Positions 17,574-25,795 of a stretch of 64,000 nucleotides of DNA are shown here, in pieces; position 1 is the first letter of the stretch; each line of letters begins with the position of its first letter. The notes below the pieces were generated by a model. The model had not been told where the DNA came from, searched no databases, and saw only the letters and a program-made list of their open reading frames with translations. The position numbers and the translations under genes were made by a program. This stretch comes from Cytophagales bacterium (GTDB lineage: Bacteria > Bacteroidota > Bacteroidia > Cytophagales > Spirosomataceae), in NCBI GenBank assembly GCA_024742395.1, contig JANSYO010000009.1, positions 1 to 64,000 of the forward strand, given 5' to 3'.

Positions 17574-18626
17574 ATGGGATTTCTTGAGATACCAAATGTC
17601 AGAATCAAAGGATTGTCTGCCACGGTACCGGCACTTTCAAAGGATAACTTGACAGACCCTTTAGTAACAGAGGGTGAAAAAATCCTTAAAAATACGGGTA
17701 TACAGTTCAGGCATATTGCTCCAGAACATATAACTGCTTCAGATATGTGTGAAGATGCGGCAAAACGTCTTTTAACTGACCTAAACTGGAACCCTCAAGA
17801 AATTGACTGTTTAGTGTTTGTGAGGCAGACTCCGGACTATATTCTTCCGGCATCGTCCACCATATTGCAGGATCGTTTAGGTTTATCTCAGGAGTGCTAT
17901 GCTATTGATATAGCCATGGGTTGTAGTGGTTATATTTTTGGCTTGAGCAATATTGCTGCCTTGATGCAAAATGGCAACTTTAAAAAAGGTTTGCTCTTGG
18001 TTGGGGATACAATTTCTAAAACATGTTCACCTACTGATAAAAGTACTTATCCTCTTTTTGGAGATGCCGGTACTGCAACCGCTTTGGAGTTTGACCCTTC
18101 AGCCTCGGCGATGAAATTTAGCTTTGGTACAGATGGCTCCGGGAAAGATGCCATAATAATAGAAGACGGAGGGTCCAGAAACCCTTTTAATGAAGAGTCG
18201 CTGCAGGTTGTAGATATAGATGAAGGCATTTCCAGGTCGAAATCTCATCTTTATCTAGATGGGATGGATGTTTTCTCATTTGGCATTAGCAAAGGTCCAC
18301 AAAGCGTTAAAAGCTTGCTTGAGTATTTCGATATTGATCCGTCAGCCATAGACAATTTTGCTTTTCATCAGGCAAATCTGTTTATGAACGAAAAAATAAG
18401 GAAGAAATTAAAAATTGATCCGGAGAAGGTACCTTATTCTCTTCCAAAATTTGGCAATACCAGTTGTGCTACCATTCCTTTGACTTTAATTAGTGAAAGG
18501 AAAGGGGAACTTGAGCGTTCAAAACAAAAGAATATTGGATGTGGTTTTGGCGTTGGACTTTCCTGGGGATCGGCCTTCTTTGAAACAGAGTCTATTGTGG
18601 TGTCAGAAATTGGTTATTTAAATTAA
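17574..18626 (+). CDS. Ketoacyl-ACP synthase III homologue (copy 1)
   Basis: A 350-aa thiolase-fold enzyme of the FabH type. The catalytic triad appears intact: Cys117 in DIAMGCSGYIFGL, His265 in FAFHQANLFM and Asn295 in KFGNTSCATIPL. FabH-type enzymes condense an acyl-CoA starter with malonyl-ACP, while some relatives in special pathways transfer acyl groups to amines or alcohols. It lies between the ACP gene (4-nt gap) and a second, clearly different KAS III gene (5-nt gap). It is about 30 residues longer than FabH, partly through an insert around residues 200-225. Substrate is unknown; housekeeping FabH seems unlikely given this context. Confidence 0.88.
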   Translation: MGFLEIPNVRIKGLSATVPALSKDNLTDPLVTEGEKILKNTGIQFRHIAPEHITASDMCEDAAKRLLTDLNWNPQEIDCLVFVRQTPDYILPASSTILQDRLGLSQECYAIDIAMGCSGYIFGLSNIAALMQNGNFKKGLLLVGDTISKTCSPTDKSTYPLFGDAGTATALEFDPSASAMKFSFGTDGSGKDAIIIEDGGSRNPFNEESLQVVDIDEGISRSKSHLYLDGMDVFSFGISKGPQSVKSLLEYFDIDPSAIDNFAFHQANLFMNEKIRKKLKIDPEKVPYSLPKFGNTSCATIPLTLISERKGELERSKQKNIGCGFGVGLSWGSAFFETESIVVSEIGYLN

Positions 18627-18631
18627 CTATT

Positions 18632-19612
18632 ATGTCAAAGGCGTACATTAAGGCAATTTCATACTATTTACCAGAACGCGTATTAAGCAATGAAGAACTG
18701 GTGGAGCAATTTCCGGAATGGACAGTAGAAAAAGTAGCTAAGAAAATTGGTATAGCAAATAGACATGTTGCAGGAAAGGATGAATTTACTTCTGACATGG
18801 CTGTAAAAGTTTCTGAAAAGCTTTTCGAAGAATATTCAATCTTGCCTCAGGAAATAGACTTTGTTATTCTTTGTACTCAAAGCCCAGACTATTTTTTGCC
18901 CACTACGGCATGTATGGTTCAAGATAGACTAGGAATTCCTACTACAGCTGGAGCACTTGATTTTAATCAAGGTTGCTCAGGATATGTCTATGGGTTGGCC
19001 ATGGCTAAAGGCTTTATTTCGGCAGGTATAGCAAAAAATATTCTTTTAATTACCTCTGAAGTATATTCTAAACATTTGCATAGTACAGATAAAGGAAATA
19101 GAACCATTTTTGGTGATGCAGCTTCGGCTTCAATAGTAAGTACTGATGGTTTTGCAGCAATTGGCAATTTTGAGCTAGGCTCTGATGGTAGTGGGTTTGA
19201 AAATCTAATTGTCAAAAACGGAGCAATGAAAACGCCTAAATCGACTTCTGGTGACGATATGGATGATTACTTATTCATGAATGGTTCAGGTGTATTTAAT
19301 TTCACTATTGATGCGGTGCCTCCATTGGTAGAGTCAACTTTAAGCAAAAACGAGCTGGCCTCTGTGGATGATATTGACTGGGTAGTTTTTCACCAGGCAA
19401 ACTCCTTTATGCTAAATCATTTAAGAAAGAAAATAGGAATTGATCAGGAGAGGTTTTTGATGCATATGGAAAACTGCGGCAATACCGTCTCATCCACCAT
19501 TCCTATAGTACTTAAAGAGCATATTGATTCATTTAAGTCAGGAGACAAATCACTTTTAGCTGGATTTGGTGTAGGGTATTCTTGGGGTGGCACGGTTCTA
19601 ACCTTTAAATAA
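18632..19612 (+). CDS. Ketoacyl-ACP synthase III homologue (copy 2)
   Basis: A 326-aa FabH-type protein with Cys115 (DFNQGCSGYVYGL), His254 (VVFHQANSFM) and Asn284 (NCGNTVSSTIPI), so it should be able to condense. It shares the fold and motifs of the upstream copy but is clearly diverged and lacks the insert, so the pair is not a recent duplication. The next gene begins directly after its stop codon. Two KAS III enzymes beside one ACP suggest two successive or alternative condensations that build a short acyl chain. Confidence 0.88.
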   Translation: MSKAYIKAISYYLPERVLSNEELVEQFPEWTVEKVAKKIGIANRHVAGKDEFTSDMAVKVSEKLFEEYSILPQEIDFVILCTQSPDYFLPTTACMVQDRLGIPTTAGALDFNQGCSGYVYGLAMAKGFISAGIAKNILLITSEVYSKHLHSTDKGNRTIFGDAASASIVSTDGFAAIGNFELGSDGSGFENLIVKNGAMKTPKSTSGDDMDDYLFMNGSGVFNFTIDAVPPLVESTLSKNELASVDDIDWVVFHQANSFMLNHLRKKIGIDQERFLMHMENCGNTVSSTIPIVLKEHIDSFKSGDKSLLAGFGVGYSWGGTVLTFK

Positions 19613-20251
19613 ATGAGAATGAAAGACTTAATTATAATAGGAGCACGAGGCTTTGGCAGAGAGGTATTTGACCTTGCAAAAAATACTCAGGCCTATCTTG
19701 ATAAAGAATATCAAATTAAGGGATTTCTTGATGATAAAAGAGATGCTTTAGATGATTATTCAGGATATCCTCCAATCATAGATTCTGTTGAAGGATATGA
19801 GATTAAAGAAAATGATGTTTTTGTTTGTGCACTCGGACAGGTTCAACCAAAGAAAAAGTACGCAGAGATCATTCTAGATAAAGGAGGAAATTTTATTAAT
19901 TTGGTAGACCTTCAAGCCAACGTTCGCTCAGATATTAGCCATTTGAAAGGTGTTCTTATATTCTCTTTTGTCTTTGTATCAGTTGATGTAACTCTTTCAG
20001 ATTTTGTATCTCTTCAGCATTTTTCTTGTTTGGGGCACGATTCAAAAGTTGGAGCCTGGAGCCATATGAGTTCGTATTCAACAATCACGGGCTTTACTGT
20101 ATTGGAAGAAGAGGTTATGTTACAAACTGCAGCCAAAGTAGTTCCAAAAAAGAAGGTAGGAAAAGGAGCCATGGTGGGAGCCGGTTCACTAGTTATAAAA
20201 AATGTTAAGCCTGGTCAATCTGTTTTTGGCTCTCCCGCAACTTCCATGTAA
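19613..20251 (+). CDS. NeuD/PglD-like sugar acyltransferase (left-handed beta-helix)
   Basis: 212 aa. The N-terminal Rossmann-like half has DLIIIGARGFGREVFDLAK, the signature of NeuD/PglD O- or N-acetyltransferases, and binds the sugar nucleotide. The C-terminal half shows hexapeptide repeats (for example VGAWSHMSSYSTITG, VGKGAMVGAGSLVIKNV), which form the left-handed beta-helix that binds CoA or an acyl carrier. A second ATG two codons in (MKDLIII) is an equally plausible start. Following the ACP and KAS III genes, it is the best candidate to transfer the cluster's acyl group to an amino sugar or hydroxyl. It overlaps the GT2 start by one base. Confidence 0.82.
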   Translation: MRMKDLIIIGARGFGREVFDLAKNTQAYLDKEYQIKGFLDDKRDALDDYSGYPPIIDSVEGYEIKENDVFVCALGQVQPKKKYAEIILDKGGNFINLVDLQANVRSDISHLKGVLIFSFVFVSVDVTLSDFVSLQHFSCLGHDSKVGAWSHMSSYSTITGFTVLEEEVMLQTAAKVVPKKKVGKGAMVGAGSLVIKNVKPGQSVFGSPATSM

Positions 20252-21234
20252 TGACAGAGATTAAAGTAAGTGTGGTCATGATAACTTATAATCATGAACC
20301 TTTTATCAAACAGGCTGTTGAATCAATTATAACCCAGCAAACTGATTTTGAGTTTGAACTATTAATTGGCAACGATCGATCTCCGGACAATACGGATGAA
20401 ATTATCCGGAACATAATAGATTCACACCCTAAAGGTTATAGGATTAAATATTTTCTTCACGAGAAAAATCTTGGAATTACACCAAACTCTAAGGTAATTC
20501 TGGATAAGGTTACAGGAAAGTATTTTGCAACCTGTGAAGGAGATGACTACTGGACAGATCCTGAAAAGCTTCAAAAACAGGTTGAATTTCTTGATTCAAA
20601 CTCTGACTTCGCTATTTGTTTTCATAATACCCGAATAGAATATTTTGACGATGATTTGCCGGCGTATTTGTTAAATGAAAATATTGAGAAAGACATCTTT
20701 TCCTTGGATGATTTAATAGGAGAAGATGAAATCTGGTTTATGGCTACCACAAGTCTGATGGTTAGAAGTCAGGCTTTTTTTCCTATTCCTGATTGGTATG
20801 TCAAATCAAAAAGTGGCGATATCCCTTTGATAATTCTTGCTGCCAGAAATGGACTGATTAAGTATTTACCTGATGTAATGGCTGTTTATAGAAAAACAGC
20901 CAGAGGAATCAGCAATACTGATCACAAGGAAGGTATAAAATTTATGAAAAACAGAGTTTTCATGTACTCTATGATTGATAAATCAACCAACTTTAAATAT
21001 CATGCTCTTCTTCGTAGAAATATTGCCAGATACTATTACATGATGATTTTTTCTGAAGAATTGTCAAGCAAATATATGACAAGGCTGTCTAAAGTATTTA
21101 CATACATTAGATTAACTTTCCCAAAGATACCGGATATACAAGGTGTGATTAGGTACAAGGTAATACCGCCAGTTGTATTTGAAATTTATTCGGCAATAAA
21201 GAAATCTTTAGGCCTCTGGAAAGAAGCTAAGTAA
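20251..21234 (+). CDS. Family 2 glycosyltransferase
   Basis: A 327-aa GT-A enzyme. The N-terminus has VSVVMITYNHEPFIKQAVESI, a nucleotide-binding start typical of GT2, followed by LLIGNDRSPDNT and GKYFATCEGDDYWTDPEKLQKQ, which carries the metal-binding acidic motif and a DDYW block seen in many Bacteroidota capsule transferases. The C-terminal third has basic and amphipathic helices that may contact the membrane. Its start overlaps the upstream acyltransferase stop by one base (TAATG), so translation is probably coupled. The likely role is to add the acylated sugar to a lipid-linked glycan; donor and acceptor are unknown. Confidence 0.88.
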   Translation: MTEIKVSVVMITYNHEPFIKQAVESIITQQTDFEFELLIGNDRSPDNTDEIIRNIIDSHPKGYRIKYFLHEKNLGITPNSKVILDKVTGKYFATCEGDDYWTDPEKLQKQVEFLDSNSDFAICFHNTRIEYFDDDLPAYLLNENIEKDIFSLDDLIGEDEIWFMATTSLMVRSQAFFPIPDWYVKSKSGDIPLIILAARNGLIKYLPDVMAVYRKTARGISNTDHKEGIKFMKNRVFMYSMIDKSTNFKYHALLRRNIARYYYMMIFSEELSSKYMTRLSKVFTYIRLTFPKIPDIQGVIRYKVIPPVVFEIYSAIKKSLGLWKEAK

Positions 21235-21280
21235 ATCCATTCAGTGGCATTTACTAAATTGCAACAATTAGACATTTCAC

Positions 21281-22429
21281 ATGAGCGATCAATCTGAATT
21301 CTTAAAGGCGATAATCCCAAATACATACTATTTCGATCAAGGGGCATTTGATAAAGAAAATGAATTAATCTTTCAGAAGTGTTGGTACTATGTAGGGATC
21401 TCAGATGACCTATCTGAACATAATGATTTTATCACTCATGAAATTGGGGGGAAATCTGTAGTAATTCAAAACTTTAAAGGGGAGGTAAAGGCCTTTCATA
21501 ATGTATGTACGCATAGGTTTAATAAAATTCAATCTGAACGTTCAGGAAATGGCCCCTTGGCCTGTCCTTATCATAATTGGAACTACAATAAGGATGGAAT
21601 CCCTTTTGGAATCCCTTTAAAGAAAGAATTTCAAGGTCTTGATAAAACAACTCTTTCAGAACTATGTTTGCCTCAATTTAACGTTGAAATCTGCGGTAAA
21701 TTTGTGTTTGTGAATGTTTCAAATGATGCCCCGCCTCTATTAGATTATTTAGGAGAGAGTGCTGAGCGTTTGCTGGAAATTAGCAAAATGTTAGGAAGGA
21801 AAGCAGAACACCACCAGATAGTCAACAAGGCTAATTGGAAAATTGTAATTGAAAATACCTTAGAAGGTTATCATATCTCCAGCGTTCACCCTAACACCTT
21901 TTTTAAGCAAGGGTTTAATCTTAAGTCTGGTGTTGATTTTGAAGTTTATAATGATCACACGGCTATGACTCTTCATTTAGCTGAGAATGCTGAAAAGGAC
22001 AAAAAGCGTGAGCGTTTTCATAAGCTTTTAAAGGATAGGCCCTTTCAGCCTGATGGATTCTTTCATATGGTTGTGTTCCCAAACTTATCCATAGGTTCTT
22101 TATTCGGGATAACAGCTTATATAGGCTCAATTAAGTCTTTAGCAGCTAACGAATCAGTTTTTGATTACGATCTGTATGAAACTAATCTTGGAGAAGGACA
22201 GCTACTCGGAGAGGCAATTTCAGAGGTGGTTAAATTCTCTTCTATCGAATTTACACATACCACTTTAGCAGAAGACCGGGAAATTTGTGAGAATGTTCAA
22301 AAGGGTATAGAGCAAAGTAGATCTCAAAAGGGCGTTTTAAGTTCTTCAGAAATAAGAATCTGGCAGTTTCAAAATGCCTACATGAAATATATTAATCAGG
22401 AGTATTTAAACTCAAAAAGCAACAAATGA
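21281..22429 (+). CDS. Rieske [2Fe-2S] ring-hydroxylating-type oxygenase, alpha subunit
   Basis: A 382-aa protein. The Rieske cluster ligands are Cys76/His78 (VCTHRF) and Cys95/His98 (CPYHNW). The mononuclear iron site is seen in NTLEGYHISSVH with His198 and His203; the third, carboxylate ligand is probably Asp in LAEDREICENVQKG near the C-terminus. Residue 195, which usually is Asp and bridges electron transfer between subunits, is Glu. No dedicated reductase, ferredoxin or beta subunit is adjacent. The downstream FAD-enzyme gene overlaps it by 4 nt. It would hydroxylate, demethylate or oxidise a substrate with O2; the target could be the cluster's acyl or sugar product. Confidence 0.88.
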   Translation: MSDQSEFLKAIIPNTYYFDQGAFDKENELIFQKCWYYVGISDDLSEHNDFITHEIGGKSVVIQNFKGEVKAFHNVCTHRFNKIQSERSGNGPLACPYHNWNYNKDGIPFGIPLKKEFQGLDKTTLSELCLPQFNVEICGKFVFVNVSNDAPPLLDYLGESAERLLEISKMLGRKAEHHQIVNKANWKIVIENTLEGYHISSVHPNTFFKQGFNLKSGVDFEVYNDHTAMTLHLAENAEKDKKRERFHKLLKDRPFQPDGFFHMVVFPNLSIGSLFGITAYIGSIKSLAANESVFDYDLYETNLGEGQLLGEAISEVVKFSSIEFTHTTLAEDREICENVQKGIEQSRSQKGVLSSSEIRIWQFQNAYMKYINQEYLNSKSNK

Positions 22430-23766
22430 ACGATAGCAAACTGACAATTGTAGGAGGTGGAATGACCGGACTTGCTGCAGCATATTTGGCAGCGAAAAAT
22501 GGTCAAAAAGTGACCATTCTGGAAGGATCAGAGAAAATTGGAGGACTTCTGAATACATTTGAAATTGGTGGTGAGCAATTGGAGCATTATTATCATCATT
22601 TTTTTACCCAAGACGCCGAACTTCATTGGTTGCTTAAAGAATTAAAACTGAAAGACAAGATTATCTATAAGAAAACCAGTATGGGAGTCTATAGGAATGG
22701 TCAGATCTTTGATTTTAACGGGATAATTGATCTTTTGAAATTTAAACCCGCCAACCTTTTAGATAAGTTTAGGTGGGGGCTTACATCCATGTATTTGGGT
22801 AAAGTGGCCAATTGGAGAAAGAATGAAGATGTACCAACTTTAGAATGGTTTTACAAATGGGCTGGGAAGGGTATGACAGATGCACTATGGAAACCCATGT
22901 TAAATATCAAATTTGGACCTTATGCCGATCAGGTTCCGTTAGCATGGATGATCGGTAGGCTTGCTCAGAGACTTAATTCAAGGAAAGGAGGTGATGAGAG
23001 ATTGGCTTATATAGAAGGAAGTTGGAAAACCCTTCTTGATGCAATTGTGTCCAAATTGAAAGATATGGGTGTTGAGATAATCACTAATGCCCCTGTCAAA
23101 GAATTACAAATAAGAAATAATAAAATTGAGGGTCTATTGGCGGGAGAAATTAGTATTTCAGGAGGAAAATATCTTGTTACAATTCCTTCTGTATATTTTG
23201 AGCGTGTCAAAGGACTTGATCCCAAAATGGGAGGGAAAGATGTTGAATACTTCGGTGCAGTCTGTACAATTCTCGAATTAAAGCACTCATTAAGCCATAT
23301 TTATTGGATGAATGTAGCAGACGATGGATTTCCTTTTGGAGGTATTATCGAACACACAAATTTCATTGGCAAAGAGAAATACAATGGATCGCACATCGTG
23401 TATTTATCTAGGTACTTTGCCAACTCTGAAGACTTAGCCAGTATGACGGAAGATCAAATAAAGGAGAGGATGATCCCACCTTTGAAAAAGATTAATCCGG
23501 CCTTCTCAGAAGATTGGATTAAGAATGTGTTTGTATTCAAAACGAATACAGCGGCAACTGTTTGTGATTTGAGTTTTTCAGAAAAGGTGCCCTCATGTGT
23601 AACGGAAATAGAAGGGTTATATATAGCCAATATGACACACATATATCCTGACGAAAGGAGTACTAATAACTCAATCCGTGTAGCGGCAGAGGCTTGTAAA
23701 ACAATGGGTCTCAATGTCTCCGAAGTACCTTATGGAGCTTCACTTTCTGGCCAAATTGGCTTTTAA
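22426..23766 (+). CDS. FAD-dependent amine-oxidase-fold oxidoreductase
   Basis: A 446-aa flavoprotein of the amine oxidase/protoporphyrinogen oxidase/UDP-galactopyranose mutase-like superfamily. The dinucleotide-binding start LTIVGGGMTGLAAAYLA and the nearby ILEGSEKIGGLLNTF fit FAD binding; the C-terminal GLYIANMTHIYPDERSTNNS closes the FAD site. HYYHHFFTQDAELHWLL follows the family layout for polysaccharide-cluster members of this fold. Its ATG lies in the ATGA overlap with the Rieske gene stop, so the two are coupled. It may deliver electrons or oxidise the same substrate; neither is established. Confidence 0.82.
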   Translation: MNDSKLTIVGGGMTGLAAAYLAAKNGQKVTILEGSEKIGGLLNTFEIGGEQLEHYYHHFFTQDAELHWLLKELKLKDKIIYKKTSMGVYRNGQIFDFNGIIDLLKFKPANLLDKFRWGLTSMYLGKVANWRKNEDVPTLEWFYKWAGKGMTDALWKPMLNIKFGPYADQVPLAWMIGRLAQRLNSRKGGDERLAYIEGSWKTLLDAIVSKLKDMGVEIITNAPVKELQIRNNKIEGLLAGEISISGGKYLVTIPSVYFERVKGLDPKMGGKDVEYFGAVCTILELKHSLSHIYWMNVADDGFPFGGIIEHTNFIGKEKYNGSHIVYLSRYFANSEDLASMTEDQIKERMIPPLKKINPAFSEDWIKNVFVFKTNTAATVCDLSFSEKVPSCVTEIEGLYIANMTHIYPDERSTNNSIRVAAEACKTMGLNVSEVPYGASLSGQIGF

Positions 23767-24581
23767 GCGGGTTTCAATCCTCGTGACCTGGCTCTAAGTA
23801 ATAGGAATAAGCCGAATAAAACCATTGGGATACTTAATATTTGACCCATATTTAGGCTCATGCCTTGTTCAAAATCGACTTGATTTTCCTTTAAGAACTC
23901 ATACAAGAATCTTAAACCGAAAATCCAGGTAAAAAACAGGCCTGCAAGTAATCCGTCAGGTAAACGCCTTTTGTATTTATTCCATATACTAAACATAAGG
24001 ATAAAGAGTACAAGGCAACTTAATGACTCATAAAGCTGAGCGGGATGACGCGGTACTTGAGAGAATTCATAATTCTGCTTAAAAAGAAAGGCCCAAGGTA
24101 CATCAGACGGTATACCCACAATCTCTGAGTTCATTAGGTTTCCGAAGCGTATAAAAGCACCTGTAAGAGCAACAGAGACAGACATTCTATCAACAAGCCA
24201 TAGGAAGGGCTGATCAGGCCTTTTTCGCGTGTATAGCCACAAGGCAAATACAATTCCGAAACCTGCACCGTGACTTGCTAAACCAGCATAAGGAGGAATA
24301 AGCATTTCTGTAATAAAACCTATTGGGTCTTCAGAAAAATGATTCCCTTCATAAAAAACGTAATGCCCGATTCTAGCTCCCAGTACGGTTGAAATTATCA
24401 TTGTCAATAGAAGAGGATCTAAGTCGTTTTCCGGCTTTCCTTCTGCCTTAAATATTCTTGTAAATACCTGGTAGCCCAAAAGAAACCCGCCGGCAAAAAG
24501 TAAACCATACCAACGTAGTTCAAAACTTCCAATTTTTATAATAGTGGGATCAATATCCCAAACGATTTCGGCTAATAGCAT
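23763..24581 (-). CDS. lgt: Phosphatidylglycerol:prolipoprotein diacylglyceryl transferase
   Basis: A 272-aa integral membrane enzyme with about seven hydrophobic segments. It transfers the diacylglyceryl group of phosphatidylglycerol to the lipobox cysteine, the first step of lipoprotein maturation. Lgt landmarks are RWYGLLFAGGFLLGY, GARIGHYVFYEG, GLASHGAGFGI and FIRFGNLMNSEIVG, which hold the conserved His/Arg/Asn/Glu residues. GLRFLYEFLKENQ near the end is also typical. The gene converges on the FAD oxidoreductase gene, overlapping by 4 nt, and is preceded by a 234-nt gap shared with divergent argC. Confidence 0.95.
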   Translation of the reverse strand: MLLAEIVWDIDPTIIKIGSFELRWYGLLFAGGFLLGYQVFTRIFKAEGKPENDLDPLLLTMIISTVLGARIGHYVFYEGNHFSEDPIGFITEMLIPPYAGLASHGAGFGIVFALWLYTRKRPDQPFLWLVDRMSVSVALTGAFIRFGNLMNSEIVGIPSDVPWAFLFKQNYEFSQVPRHPAQLYESLSCLVLFILMFSIWNKYKRRLPDGLLAGLFFTWIFGLRFLYEFLKENQVDFEQGMSLNMGQILSIPMVLFGLFLLLRARSRGLKPA

Positions 24582-24815
24582 GAATAATCTTTTGATCTTG
24601 AGGTAAAATTAGTCCTTTCTTTATAAATCGGTTTAAAAACCTTGTGATTCTTGATCGCTTTGTAGAATTTTGGCCTGCATTTATGAGCAAAGGTCAATTA
24701 CATAACTCATCAACTACTAAAGTCGCCAATATCTTGCGACGAATTTTCCGTGTCTAAACCATAGATGCGGTGAATCCCTTAATTTTTCATTCTTTTTTGA
24801 CATAAAAACATAACA

Positions 24816-25784
24816 ATGCAAACGATAAAAGCTGGAGTCATTGGTGGTGCCGGATATACTGGCGGTGAACTACTAAGAATCCTTATTAATCATCCTAATG
24901 TTCAGATCGAATTTGTTAACTCATTAAGTCAGACAGGAAAGCCAGTATGGAGTTCACATAAGGACCTTTTTGGAGAGACAGATTTACTCTTTTCTAATGA
25001 GAAAGACATCGGGAAGGCAGATGTTCTTTTTCTTTGTTCAGGACATGGTCAATCTGTAAAATTTCTTGCGGAGAACAGCGTGCCTGACTCAGTCAAGATT
25101 ATTGACTTAAGTACAGATTTTCGAGATGAAAGTGAAGGGTTTATTTATGGACTCCCTGAATTGAAAAGAGAGCAGATTAAATCTGCGAATAAAATTGCTA
25201 ATCCGGGATGTTTTGCCACAAGTATTCAGTTGGCTCTTTTGCCTTTGGCAATGGCAGGTCAACTGAAGAATGACGTTCATGTAAGTGCAGTAACTGGCTC
25301 TACCGGTGCCGGACAATCATTGAGTGCCACAGGTCATTTTAGCTGGAGAAATAATAATATTTCCATCTATAAAGCATTTACACATCAACATCTGAAGGAA
25401 ATTGGTCAAAGCTTAACATTTCTGCAGAATAGCTTCAATTCAGAGATTAATTTTATTCCATATCGTGGAAATTTTACCCGCGGTATAATGGCCAATGTTT
25501 ATACGACTTTTGAGGGCTCTGAAGAAGAGGCTGTACAGATGTTTAGGGATTACTATTCAGAACACCCTTTTACGAATGTGACCGAAAGTGTTATCGATTT
25601 AAAAATGGTTGTTAATACGAATAAGTGCATAGTGCAAGTCCAAAAACAGGGTAAAAATATCCTGATAACAAGCATAATTGATAATCTTGTAAAAGGGGCA
25701 TCTGGTCAGGCAGTTCAGAACATGAACCTGATTTTTGGTTTACAGGAAAATGCTGGATTAAAGCTCAAGTCAGTAGGTTTTTAA
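24816..25784 (+). CDS. argC: N-acetyl-gamma-glutamyl-phosphate reductase
   Basis: A 322-aa enzyme of arginine synthesis that reduces N-acyl-gamma-glutamyl phosphate to the semialdehyde with NADPH. GVIGGAGYTGGELLRIL is the nucleotide-binding start and NPGCFATSIQLALLPLA holds the catalytic cysteine. HQHLKEIGQ and PYRGNFTRGIMA contain the conserved His and Arg. argD follows 11 nt downstream, so the two form an operon. In several Bacteroidota members this pathway uses succinylated intermediates; which acyl group applies here cannot be judged without argF. A -7-like TATCTTGC at 24730-24737 is the only promoter hint. Confidence 0.95.
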   Translation: MQTIKAGVIGGAGYTGGELLRILINHPNVQIEFVNSLSQTGKPVWSSHKDLFGETDLLFSNEKDIGKADVLFLCSGHGQSVKFLAENSVPDSVKIIDLSTDFRDESEGFIYGLPELKREQIKSANKIANPGCFATSIQLALLPLAMAGQLKNDVHVSAVTGSTGAGQSLSATGHFSWRNNNISIYKAFTHQHLKEIGQSLTFLQNSFNSEINFIPYRGNFTRGIMANVYTTFEGSEEEAVQMFRDYYSEHPFTNVTESVIDLKMVVNTNKCIVQVQKQGKNILITSIIDNLVKGASGQAVQNMNLIFGLQENAGLKLKSVGF

Positions 25785-25795
25785 TAAAAGAAAGA

